20,671 nucleotides of DNA, from NCBI GenBank assembly GCA_018398765.1, contig JAHBMJ010002230.1, positions 1 through 20,671 of the forward strand, read 5' to 3'. The position numbers were made by a program, and so were the translations under genes. The stretch's first letter is position 1; each line of letters starts with the position of its first letter. Source of the stretch: Chromera velia (Eukaryota; Sar; Chromeraceae). The notes beneath the pieces were generated by a model, which was not told the DNA's origin, did no database searches, and saw nothing but the letters and a program-made list of their open reading frames with translations. Positions 9,988 to 18,585 of the stretch are shown one piece after another.

Positions 9988-10068
9988 CTCGCCCTTTGCA
10001 GTCACACTCTCTCCTCGCTGTCAGATGAGCAACGGGTCGATAGACAAAGATCTTGAATTCAGTCAGAT
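9905..10068 (-). pseudogene. Unit A: truncated, chimeric copy of the conserved exon
   Basis: From the acceptor TAG at 10069-10071 the minus strand reads LTEFKIFVYRPVAHLTARRE like the other units. It then leaves the repeat at about 9988 and runs into unrelated codons before a stop at 9905-9907. The array edge thus falls inside this exon, so unit A cannot encode the same product. Function unknown. Confidence 0.4.
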
Positions 10069-10140
10069 CTACACACACATACACACACACACACACATAC
10101 ACATACACACACATACACACACACACACACACATACACAT

Positions 10141-10180
<40 letters not shown>
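10069..10180. repeat. (AC)n-(AG)n microsatellite of unit A
   Basis: AC dinucleotides with scattered AT interruptions, then an uninterrupted AG run. The same composite tract follows the GAATTCAGTCAGATCT word in every unit. Confidence 0.95.
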
Positions 10181-10184
<4 letters not shown>

Positions 10185-10410
10185 CGTACAAACATGAACT
10201 CATGTAAGTACAGGTGTAAGGGGAGCTCGCAGAAGACACGTCTGCATAGGGAAAAAGAAAGACGAGAAGGCTTAGCCAGCGAGGAACTTCGGCGGAAAGA
10301 GAAAAAAAGGCAGAGCACACCGCACACTGAGACAAGCTGGGAAGGGTGAGGAAATGCCAGAATTCCCGAGCACCAGGATTCTCTGAAATCGAATCGGACC
10401 ATCACACTCG

Positions 10411-10584
10411 CTAGAGGACTTCCCAAACAACTAACCCGTAAGTTAGGTACCAAAAGGAATGAGATCGCCTGATTTGCGAGAAAGAAAGCCTTGAAACCAA
10501 CCCTTCTGGGCCCGCCCCAATGCAGGCTGCCACCAAGTCACCCACGTCCCCGCAGGACTGAAAGTCTAATCTCGGTCGCCGCAT
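10411..10584 (-). CDS. Unit A: 57-residue ORF of unknown function
   Basis: ATG at 10584-10582, TAG at 10413-10411. It begins MRRPRLDF and ends SFWYLTYGLVVWEVL. Units B (12821-12994) and C (14134-14307) have the same ORF with identical length, start and stop. However, about 8 of 11 differences between A and C change the residue, no better than drift. It may be chance openness in a repeat, or a first exon with a donor at GTG-G|GTGACT, present in all three copies. Confidence 0.25.
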   Translation of the reverse strand: MRRPRLDFQSCGDVGDLVAACIGAGPEGLVSRLSFSQIRRSHSFWYLTYGLVVWEVL

Positions 10585-11054
10585 ATCGATCAGTGATCCG
10601 TCTCCAAGGCCACACAGCTATCTCTCTGCTGATATGACGAAGATCGGCGCTGCTGCAATAGAGAGTGACTCTTACAACGGACACACACAAAAAAGACAAT
10701 GAGAACCCCCCTCCCCCCCTTTCCTTTCTCCCCTTTCCTTGAGCTCCCTTCCCCCTAGCTCATACATGCAAATCTGTTGGGAACGGGAAGGAGTCAAGTC
10801 GGTCCAGATGGAAAGAAGCACCAAAGAGTTAGCCTGAGGGAGCAAGCCTTAGGCCGAACTGCTCGGGCAGGATCGGAGGAGCTGTGTTCTTCCCTTGAAG
10901 AGACACACACTCAACCCACCCTCAGCGCACTGCATTCATGCAGTCATGCGATCATGCTCGCCCAGAAGTCGTCCCCCTTCTCACTGCCCTTCATGTCATT
11001 GCAAACTGAGTTTGTGCACCAGGAAAGAATCTCAAAGTGGTCCGCTCAGTTCAC

Positions 11055-12131
11055 TCAAAGGCCTAGGGTCTGACACGTTGTGAGAGTACCCTAGGTTTGA
11101 CGTTATGTTTTTCAATAAAAACTTAAATTTTTGATGTTTTAAAAGAGATTTTTGAAGCTTAATTTGCTAGAAAAGCTTTAAAAACGCTAAAATAGGGTCG
11201 AGTGGCTAAGATTAGTGTAGGTTAGGGTAGGTTTAGATGAGTTTAAAACCCATTCGCTATATTAAGTTTAGAATTGGTTTGGAAACCATGGTTGCACCAG
11301 ACTCAAACCTTCCAAACCTCTTCAAACCCGTCCTGAAGACGTTTACCCTATTACTAAGAAAGGCAAAAGCATCGGTCTTTCTTGGATCGGCCACATTAAT
11401 AGAAATGCAAAGTTTCATGCTCGTCTTGTATCATATGAAGATGCTAATGAACAGAGCGAGGCAAGCTACACTATGTTCATGCCAATGCTGATACAACGCT
11501 CTAGCTCATACTCCATGCTTGAACGATGTGCCTAGACGATATGCCGATCAGCGCAGTATTTTTTTGGATTTACACTGCACTAAACATTGATGGCGGCTTA
11601 TGAATTGAAGATAGAGAATTGGTCCCCCAGGAGTAAGTTGACCGGGCGTTTGAAAAGGAAATTGCACCTCTGGAGGAGTTTGTTGAAGTATAAAAGAATG
11701 AAGGCAGCTTTTGTGTTCTTAAGTTTATCCTATATTCATTAAATAATCGGTTTATCTAATGTTTCTTGGTAAAATACCAGGTTGTGTTTGCTTTACATCT
11801 TCTCTGTATTCATGCAAAACTTACAGGAAAAGCTATTTGGAGCCAGGTTTGGACAGGTTTAGACAGGTTTGGTCAGGTTGGGGGATTAGGTTTGCAAACC
11901 GACGTCATGAGCGTTTGTGAACCTCAGAGGGCGAATTGACTTTCCAATATATAAAAGGTCATAAGATTTAATTTAAAAAGTTGTGTTATCGTAAGAATAA
12001 GGTCAGTGCATCCTAAAAACCTTAAAAACCCACTTTTTAGAGTTATAGCTAATCAGAGGGACACATACCCCTAGGGTTTATAATTAAATTATATTTATTT
12101 ATTTTTTAGATGTCATACCCTAGTCAAGGGC
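11055..12131. mobile_element. 1,061-bp hAT-like transposon inserted between array units A and B, with 8-bp TSDs
   Basis: The element proper is 11063-12123, beginning CTAGGGTCTGACA and ending TGTCATACCCTAG (12 of 13 TIR positions pair). The flanks are TCAAAGGC (11055-11062) and TCAAGGGC (12124-12131), an 8-bp duplication with one later change. The intact B/C and C/D junctions read CACTCAAGGGCAGATC with a single TCAAGGGC, confirming the empty site. It is far more AT-rich than the array. An open + frame at 11272-11535 (87 codons, including KKGKSIGLSWIGHINRN) is coding-like but matches no transposase I recognise. It carries decamer repeats in inverted orientation about 240 bp from each end. Confidence 0.88.
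11272..11535 (+). pseudogene. Open-frame relic inside the 1,061-bp transposon
   Basis: The frame is open from just after a TAG (11269-11271) to TAG at 11533-11535. The stretch PEDVYPITKKGKSIGLSW and the following HARLVSYEDANEQSEASYT have balanced composition, unlike the surrounding low-complexity ORFs. No ATG exists near the left end, so it would be an exon or a remnant. It could be a transposase fragment or a captured host exon. A competing + frame (11237-11491) overlaps it and cannot be excluded. Confidence 0.3.
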
Positions 12132-12134
12132 AGA

Positions 12135-12504
12135 TCAAAGGCGGCAGACGCCAGAGAGCTTCTTGGGAAAAGTGTGCGGCCATCGATGACCAACACCCTT
12201 CCAATCCCCATCTCTCAAACAAGTTGGCCGATAAGGGAGGCAAAAGGGGGTAACTCACCTGACTCACTGTATGTGAGAGTCCCTCCGGAGGCAGCGCCCG
12301 CTTGTCGAACCATCCCACTCCAGCTCTCAAATGCCCCTAACTCTTGTCTGACCACTCCCTCCCGCATTCTCCTGCGCAGGTAAGAAATGGTAGAAAAACG
12401 CCATCTTCTTAGCCTCCAGCTCATTTGCCCTTTCTCGTAATACTCCCTCCTCACTGTCAGATGAGCAACGGGTCGATAGACAAAGATCTTGAATTCAGTC
12501 AGAT
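12135..12504 (-). CDS. Unit B: putative two-exon gene segment, unknown function
   Basis: Exon 12504-12259 (246 nt) begins right after TAG at the edge of the (CT)n(GT)n tract, reads LTEFKIFVYRPVAHLTVRRE and later MVRQAGAASGGTLTYSES, and ends at TCAG|GTGAGT. A 47-nt intron (12258-12212) leads to a final exon 12211-12135 (DGDWKGVGH...KKLSGVCRL, stop TGA). Acceptor, donor and phase are conserved in units C and D. Without splicing, the frame stops within the intron at TTTGTTTGA. Upstream exons are not resolved. Weighing against a gene: B and C differ mostly at residue-changing sites in the larger exon. The stop codon lies only four bases before the target duplication of the neighbouring transposon. 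Confidence 0.35.
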
Positions 12505-12513
12505 CTACACACA

Positions 12514-12590
<77 letters not shown>
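12505..12590. repeat. (AC)n-(AG)n microsatellite of unit B
   Basis: Same composition and position as in the other units. Read on the minus strand it forms the pyrimidine-rich run directly before the conserved splice acceptor-like AG. Confidence 0.95.
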
Positions 12591-12820
12591 GAAACGCACA
12601 AACATGAACTCATGTAAGCACAGGTGTAAGGGGAGCTCGTAGAAGACACGTCTGCACAGGGAAAAAGAAAGATGAGAAGGCTTAGCCAGCGAGGAACTTC
12701 GGCAGAAAGAGAAAAAAAGGCAGAGCACACCGCACACTGAGACAAGCTGGGAAGGGTGAGGAAATGCCAGAATCCCCGAGCACCAGGATTCTCTGAAATC
12801 GAATCGGACCATCATACTCG

Positions 12821-12994
12821 CTAGAGGACTTCCCAAACAACTAACCCGTAAGTTAGGTACCAAAAGGAATGAGATGGCCCAATTCGCGAAAAGGAGAACC
12901 TTGAAGCCAACCCTTCTGGGCCCACCTCAATGCAGGCTGCCGCTAAGTCACCCACGTCCCTGCAGGACCGAAAGTCCAATCTCGGTCGCCGCAT
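12821..12994 (-). CDS. Unit B: 57-residue ORF, counterpart of 10411-10584
   Basis: ATG at 12994-12992, TAG at 12823-12821; begins MRRPRLDFRSCRDVGDL. Same length and boundaries as the A and C copies. No family recognised; coding status uncertain. Confidence 0.25.
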   Translation of the reverse strand: MRRPRLDFRSCRDVGDLAAACIEVGPEGLASRFSFSRIGPSHSFWYLTYGLVVWEVL

Positions 12995-13469
12995 ATCGAT
13001 CAGCGATCCGTCTCCAAGGCCACACAGCTATCTCTCTGCTGACATGACGAAGATCGGCGCTGCTGCAATAGAGAGCAACTCTTGCAGCGGACACACGCAA
13101 ACAAGACAATGAGAACCCCCCTCCCCGCCTTTCCTCTCTCCCTTTTCCTTGAGCTCCCTTCCCCCTAGCCCACGTATACAGATCTGCTGGGAACGGGAAG
13201 GAGTCAAGTCGGTCCAGATGGAAAGAAGCACCAAAGACTTAGCCTGAGGAAGCAAGGCCGAACTGCTCGGGCAGGATCGGAGGAGCTGTGTTCTTCCCTT
13301 GAAGAGACACACACTCAACCCACCCTCAGTGCACTGCATTCATGCGGTCATGCGATCATGCTCGCCCAGAAGTCGTCCCCCTTCTCACCGCCCTTCATGT
13401 CATTGCAAACTGAGTTTGTGCACCAGGAAAGAATCTTAAAGTGGTCCGCTCAGTTCACTCAAGGGCAGA

Positions 13470-13839
13470 TCAAAGGCGGCAAACGCCAGAAAGCTTCTTG
13501 AGAAAAGTGTGCGGCCGTCGATGACCAACACCCTTCCAATCCCCATCTTTCAAACAAGTTGGCCGACAAGGGGGGCAAAAAAGGGCGACTCACCTGACTC
13601 ACTGCATATGAGAGTCCCTCCGGAGGCAGCGCCCGCTTGTCGAACCATCCCGCTCCGGCTCTCAAATGCCCCTAACTCTTGTCTGACCACTCCCCCCCAC
13701 ATTCTCCTGTGCAAGTAAGAAATGGTAGAAAAACGCCATCTTCTTAGCCTCCAGCTTATTCGCCCTTTCTCGTAACACTCCCTCCTCGCTGTCAGACGAG
13801 CAACGGGTCGATGGACAAAGATCTTGAATTCAGTCAGAT
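13470..13839 (-). CDS. Unit C: putative two-exon gene segment, unknown function
   Basis: Exon 13839-13594 is again exactly 246 nt, flanked by CAG at the microsatellite edge and by TCAG|GTGAGT. It reads LTEFKIFVHRPVARLTARRE. A 47-nt intron (13593-13547) ends in AAAG rather than GAGAG, keeping AG. The last exon 13546-13470 (77 nt) ends KKLSGVCRL-stop. All boundaries match unit B despite substitutions. I counted about 13 residue-changing against 2 silent differences from B in the 246-nt exon, so purifying selection is not evident. Confidence 0.35.
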
Positions 13840-13867
13840 CTGCACACACACACATATACACACACAC

Positions 13868-13903
<36 letters not shown>
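13840..13903. repeat. (AC)n-(AG)n microsatellite of unit C
   Basis: The shortest of the four tracts, with an interruption (TAT, GCAG) between the AC and AG parts. Confidence 0.95.
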
Positions 13904-13908
<5 letters not shown>

Positions 13909-14133
13909 GCATAAACATGAACTCATGCAAGCACAGGTGTAAGAGGAGCTCGCAGAAGACACGTCTGCACAGGGAAAAAGAAAGATGAGAAGGCTTAGCC
14001 AGCGAGGAACTTCAGCGGAAAGAGAAAAAAAGGTAGAGCACACCGCACACTGAGACAAGCTGGGAAGGGTGAGGAAATGCCAGAATCCCCAAGCACCAGG
14101 ATTCTTTGAAATCGAATCGGACCATCACACTCG

Positions 14134-14307
14134 CTAGAGGACTTCCCAAACAACTAACCCGCAAGTTAGGTACCAAAAAGAATGAGATGGCCCGATTCGC
14201 GAGAAAGAAAGCCTTGAAGCCAACCCTTCCGGGCCCGCCCCAATGTAGGCTGCCGCCAAGTCACCCACGTCCCCGCAGGACCGAAAGTCCAATCTCGGTC
14301 GCCGCAT
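14134..14307 (-). CDS. Unit C: 57-residue ORF, counterpart of 10411-10584
   Basis: ATG at 14307-14305, TAG at 14136-14134; begins MRRPRLDFRSCGDVGDL. It keeps the exact 174-nt length. Coding status uncertain for the same reason as the A copy. Confidence 0.25.
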   Translation of the reverse strand: MRRPRLDFRSCGDVGDLAAAYIGAGPEGLASRLSFSRIGPSHSFWYLTCGLVVWEVL

Positions 14308-14782
14308 ATCGATCAGCGATCCATCTCCAAGGCCACACAGCTATCTCTCTGCTGATATGACGAAGATCGGCGCTGCTGCAATAGAGAGCAACTCTTGCAA
14401 CGGACACACACAAACAAGAGAATGAGAACCCCCCTCCCCGCCTTTCCTCTCTCCTTTTTCCTTGAGCTCTCTTCTCCCTAGCCCACGCATACAGATCTGC
14501 TGGGAACGGGAAGGAGTCAAGTCGGTCTAGATGGAAAGAGGCACCAAAGAGTTAGCCTGAGGGAGCAAGGCTGAACTGCTCGGGCAGGATCGGAGGAGCT
14601 GTGTTCTTCCCTTGAAGAGACACACACTCAACCCACCCTCAGCACACTGCATTCATGCGGTTATGCGATTATGCTCGCCCAGAAGTCGTCCCCCTTCTCA
14701 CCGCCCTTCATGTCATTGCAAACTGAGTTTGTGCACCAGGAAAGAATCTCATAGTGGTCCGCTCAGTTCACTCAAGGGCAGA

Positions 14783-15153
14783 TCAAAGGCGGCAGACGTC
14801 AGAGAGCTTCTTGGGAAAAGTGTGTGGCCGTCGATGACCAACACCCTTCCAATCCCCATCTCTCAAACAAGTTGGCCGACAAGGGGGGCAAAAAGGGGCG
14901 ACTCACCTGACTCACTGCATGTGAAAGTCCCTCCGGAGGCAGCGCCCGCTTGTCGAACCATCCTGCTCCGGCTCTCAAATGCCCCTAACTCTTGTCTGAC
15001 CACTCCTCCCCCACATTCTCCTGTGCAGGTAAGAAATAGTAGAAAAACGCCATCTTCTTAGCCTCCAGCTCATTCGCCCTTTCTCGTAATACTCCCTCCT
15101 CGCTGTCAGATGAGCAACGGGTCGATAGACAAAGATCTTGAATTCAGTCAGAT
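14783..15153 (-). pseudogene. Unit D: frameshifted copy of the conserved two-exon segment
   Basis: The main exon runs 15153-14907 and is 247 nt, one base longer than in B and C. The extra base lies in the G-rich stretch near 15005-15015 (AATGTGGGGGAGGAG), which shifts the frame and leads to an early stop. The 47-nt intron (14906-14860) and last exon (14859-14783) keep the B/C lengths. This copy is therefore either broken or evidence that the segment is not translated. Confidence 0.4.
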
Positions 15154-15158
15154 CTGCT

Positions 15159-15245
<87 letters not shown>

Positions 15246-15303
15246 TCACACACAATCACACACACACATACACACATACATATACATACAATCACTTACA
15301 CAT

Positions 15304-15362
<59 letters not shown>

Positions 15363-15365
15363 ATA

Positions 15366-15397
<32 letters not shown>

Positions 15398-15409
15398 CAC
15401 AGAGAGAGA
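15154..15409. repeat. Expanded (CA)n/(ATAC)n microsatellite of unit D
   Basis: About 250 bp of CA-type repeats with ATAC, AATC and CATA variants, two to four times longer than in units A-C. Only a short GAGAGAGA remains of the AG part. Confidence 0.95.
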
Positions 15410-15699
15410 ACCGCACGCGTGCACATAAACTCATGCAAGCACAGGTATAAAGGGGTTTCGATGATGGCAGGTCCACACACAGAGAGATAAGGAAATTACC
15501 AAGCTCAGAAGAGAAAAGAGCTATTCACTGACATGTTCTAAGGTACGTGGGTGCAAGAATCACCTGTTTTCGGGCGTATCCAACGCTTTCTGTAGACCTG
15601 AAGGTGTTGTTTGAGGTTCTTGTCTTCTACACACTAGATTCCTGGCCTGTGAGAACACTTCTACGATCACAACTTTGTTTCGTCTTGTTTGACTCACAG

Positions 15700-15921
15700 A
15701 AACGGAGGAAAGCTTTGCTCGCGACGGGCCTTGAAAGTGTGAACACTGCCTCCGTCGTGGAAAGGCCTGTCTATCTAAGGAAAGGCGTAAAAACGCACTC
15801 CACTTGGGCAGGCGCAGGCGCACGTATTGATACATACAAAGCCGGAGGAGACCCAGCATTAATGACAACCAGGAAGACGGGTGAACCCTTGAAGTGGAGA
15901 GAAACTTTTGAGCAAGTTTAA
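15700..15921 (+). CDS. Putative terminal exon of an unrecognised gene
   Basis: A strong acceptor (pyrimidine-rich run ending GACTCACAG at 15699) opens a frame to TAA at 15919-15921. It reads KRRKALLATGLESVNTAS then LRKGVKTHSTWAGAGARID and ends KWRETFEQV. A good donor (TCTAAG|GTACGTGG, boundary 15542/15543) lies upstream; splicing would give a 157-nt intron and keep phase 0 with LRREKSYSLTCSK. The upstream exon would begin in the degenerate end of array unit D, and its own start was not found. The ORF also extends upstream through the proposed intron to a GTG at 15547. Composition is protein-like, but no family is recognised; it could be a TE fragment. Confidence 0.35.
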   Translation, partial: KRRKALLATGLESVNTASVVERPVYLRKGVKTHSTWAGAGARIDTYKAGGDPALMTTRKTGEPLKWRETFEQV

Positions 15922-15924
15922 TTA

Positions 15925-16740
15925 AGAAACGTTCTAGCTGCCCTATAGCTACTCTAGCTATATGTATCGATCGCGCCTACAATTTAGGGTAGAGCCGTTC
16001 CATTATACGTGGCCCCGGAAAGCGAATTAAGCGCGGGGGGCACTTAATTACCAATAATTAAAAAAGAAAATGAATTTCTGCAATTACAGTGCATGCATTC
16101 TTTGTATATATAATTAAATGCCCCTCAGCTTGTGCTTGATCAAAGCTAGGGCCATTCGCACGGAGTGCTCATGTGCGACCGCGCGCCAGCCAGCGCGCAG
16201 GGGCCGGGACACACAAAATATTTCTTATGAGACGGTGTCTTATGGAGAGGCCGCGGGGGGGGGGGGTTAATTGAGACGCGGCGCGCCGCCGCATGTGACC
16301 CCTATATATATATAACTATATAGCTGCGCGCCGGCCGGCCGGCCGCGCGGGCCGCGCACTATATACGTACGCCGCACGATACGCCCGCCGCCTTAATTAT
16401 AAGTGGGGCTTAATTTTTCTGACGGTTCGGGGATGCATAGCATGTCCCAACATACCGGCCGTAGACTGCTCGGCATTGGGAGTCGTGCCTAGACCTGTTT
16501 GCCTAGAGTCTATCCAGTCGGGTTGATTTTGCAACGACCTGCCTTGCTATCACGTCTTTGCCTAGTATTTCTTCTATTTATGCCCTCGAGCGCAATGTCT
16601 TCACCGTTTTTCTCCACCTTTGACTACGCCGGACTCAACTGTTGTACCTTCATCTGTCTTTTCTTTAAACTTTTTTTTCTCTGCAACCGCTGGCCTCTCC
16701 CCACCCGATGACTTCATTTTATTTCCTTCTTACTCCTTCT
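15925..16740. other. Intergenic mosaic of AT-rich and very GC-rich palindromic blocks
   Basis: No gene is supported. Visible structures: AATTAAG...CTTAATT hairpin at 16025-16049; GCGCGC-CAGCCA-GCGCGC hairpin near 16181-16199; a G-run at 16255-16266; a CCGGCCGGCCGG core at 16329-16343 flanked by TATATA runs. 16210-16242 is matched in inverted orientation at 18164-18193. 16480-16740 would be the 3' flank of the decayed retrotransposon. Confidence 0.5.
16210..16242 (+). repeat. Left member of an inverted repeat pair flanking the LINE remnant
   Basis: Contains CACACAAAATATTT then GAGACGGTGTCTTA; the reverse complement of 18164-18193 has CACACAAAAAATTT then AAGACGGTGTCTCA. About 30 bp, imperfect. 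Confidence 0.5.
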
Positions 16741-18213
16741 TTATTTTACTCCTTCCTTCACTCCCCACTGGCGCCCCCTGCCCCCTGCCCGGGAACAGAG
16801 AACGCGGCCATGTCGCGAGCCAAGAGGGGTTCCGCCTGGAACGGGCCCCTCCGTCCCCTCCTCGAGTGAATAGAGGAGAGGACGTTTGCTGCAACAAATC
16901 TCTGCAAAGTGCAGGAAAGAATTTTGAAGTACTGCTGCAAAGTCTTCCCCTCCCCTCACTCTGCTTGCTGCATGATTTGCCACCGCTGACAAAAACTCCA
17001 CTGTCTTCTTCCCCGGTCTCCCATAAGTTTCAAAAACTAAAGGAACAAATTCGAGCCCCATCTCTTTGCAGATGGTTTTGTACTTTCTGTCCTTCACCAT
17101 TTCCATGTCTCTGGCTGCTGCCCCTGCATAATTGGACATTCGACGCAGGCGGGCGGCCTCCACAAACATTGGATGGGTGACAGAAACGTCTCTGAGGTAG
17201 CTCTCTCCTGAAGGCATCCCCGACAAGAGGTCTGGTCTCTTTTGGCCTTCCTCCACCAGCCTGGTTGGGGTAGAAAGGCCTAGCTGTGCAAACGTACGCT
17301 CTCGTGACACGTAGGTATGGCGCACCCCTGACAAAATATTGCAGAATGCGTCTTTAACCTATTCGTGCCTCCACCAGATCCCCCCCCCTGTTGCACATCT
17401 CTGTGCGTGGTGCCCCGCTAGGTCAAGTGGGAGGCCGCACGCACAGATGGGGTTTCTTTGAATTTCTGGCAGGTTCAGGCCTAATCGGAGGCGGAGTGCA
17501 ACAAAAAACAAAGTCGGGGCGATGGTCGTCCAGTGAGATGAGGGCATAGCTGTCAGTCATGCAGATGCCGGTCCCCCTGCGCAAGACCTTAGTCTCGCCC
17601 TTCTTGTTTCTGACTGCTGTTGGAGGAGCAAATCCCTGCCATACCTGTGTAAAGCTTATGTTATCTCATGCTGCTGCTGCTTTCCCTCTTCCTTTAACCA
17701 CTTCTCTATCTGGTCTTCCCAATCGGTAGCTTGGGGGGATAAGAGGTGTTTGTGGGAAAGTTTCACCTCCTTCACTCTTTCGCGCGCGTGCCTGAATGCC
17801 TGCTCACACACGCTTACCCATGGGAGCTGTCGAAGCTCCGCTAGCTGGAAAGAGTGGAATCCTTGCTCCCCGAGTCTAGTGTGCACAGCCCCGATTGTTT
17901 GTGCACAGTAGCCGACCACCGCAGCCAGGGCTGTTCGTTGGAAGTTAGGGATGCCGAGGCCTCCATGTGAGAGAGGGAGGTGGGCTTGGGGGTGGACTGT
18001 TGTCCATTCTGCTGCTGTTAAATGCATGGTCCGGAGAAACAGCTCCCCCATCTCTCTGTCAACTCTACCCCACTCGTCCATCGAAATGCGTTCCCCCATA
18101 ACTCTTGCCAGATACATGAGTTTGGGCTTATTTTTTTGAAGGCTTCGGGGGAGGGGGGGGGTTTGAGACACCGTCTTATAAATTTTTTGTGTGCGCCCCC
18201 CAATCAGCTGCAT
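16741..18213 (-). pseudogene. 5'-truncated, decayed non-LTR retrotransposon (RT end, zinc knuckle, restriction-like endonuclease)
   Basis: One minus-strand frame spans the whole region, interrupted by TAA (17656-17658), TGA (17557-17559) and TAG (17359-17361). The first part has the post-RT signature HLPLSHGGLGIPNFQRTAL seen in many LINE polymerases. After the second stop, ALRLRLGL and CACGLPLDLAGHHAQRC form the CxC...HHxxC knuckle. The last part has RPDLL, YLRDVSVTHP, a KYKTICKEMGLEF stretch and PLVFETYG, matching a PD-(D/E)xK-type endonuclease. The TGA sits where a Trp is usual in the AWL motif (PASA-stop-LTAMP). The finger and palm parts of RT and any ORF1 are missing, so it is a dead 5'-truncated copy. 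Confidence 0.85.
18164..18193 (-). repeat. Right member of the inverted repeat pair flanking the LINE remnant
   Basis: Reads TGAGACACCGTCTTATAA then TTTTTTGTGTG on the + strand. It overlaps the apparent 5' edge of the retrotransposon frame, whose first codons (RTQKIYKTVSQT) merely translate this repeat. Confidence 0.5.
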
Positions 18214-18585
18214 GATGTCAGGATGATGTCAGGTGCATGATGGTGCATGGCTATCCGGAGATTTTGAGGTCGTTCAATTCCAAAGAAAATGTCTTCAAAC
18301 ACTTCAGACCACCCCGTTTTTTCTCACAGGAATTCGTCGGTTGTGCATACTGAGGTGGCACGATATTTTTTCTAGGCTCTGAAGGGCAGAACGGAGGCGC
18401 ATTCAAGCTGTCTCCTCTGTTTGGCCGTCTCCACCTTGACGTCTCAGCTCGAGGTTTTGCCGAGAGGAGTCTTTGCGTGGTGGATTGCTCTCTGTCTCTC
18501 TCCTTACAGCCGTGGGAGGTCAGGGCTTTAAGAAAAAGACAAAAACTGCTCATACACAGGACAGATAGAGAGGAAGAGGGATAAA
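18214..18585. other. Upstream region of the two-exon gene, no other gene seen
   Basis: Short direct repeats of GATGATGTCAGG and GCATGATG lie at 18211-18247, next to the LINE junction. The rest is unique sequence. An in-frame TAG at 18565-18567 precedes the ATG at 18586. The minus ORF at 18251-18553 has no recognisable features. Confidence 0.45.

Larger units (their letters stand above)
9988..15490. repeat. Tandem array of ~1.3-kb units (A partial, B, C, D partial)
   Basis: The same long sequence recurs in direct orientation: A about 9988-11062, B 12128-13462, C 13463-14775, D 14776 to about 15490. The landmark GGGCAGATCAAAGG starts at 12128, 13463 and 14776, giving periods of 1,335 and 1,313 bp. 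The other landmark, GAGCAACGGGTCGAT, appears once per unit in all four copies. A lacks the first ~330 bp and D lacks roughly the last ~600 bp. Length variation is mostly in the internal microsatellite. B follows A directly once the transposon at 11063-12123 is removed. Unequal crossing-over is the simplest origin. Confidence 0.95.

Noticed and set aside
11215-11245. Telomere-like TTAGGG words
   Set aside because: Only one or two imperfect units; better explained as part of the transposon's internal AGGTTT-type repeats.
12124-12330. Alternative minus frame reading FERWGLEGCWSS in units B and C
   Set aside because: The unit D copy has a stop in this frame, and the reading crosses the probable 47-nt intron.
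12174-12383. Plus-strand gene in the array (AG|GTAAGA at about 12380)
   Set aside because: The donor-like word is shared by all units but no consistent acceptor or long frame accompanies it; conserved AG/GT boundaries fit the minus strand better.
16499-17180. Plus-strand ORFs across the LINE remnant
   Set aside because: Shadows of the endonuclease frame on the minus strand and its pyrimidine-rich 3' flank.
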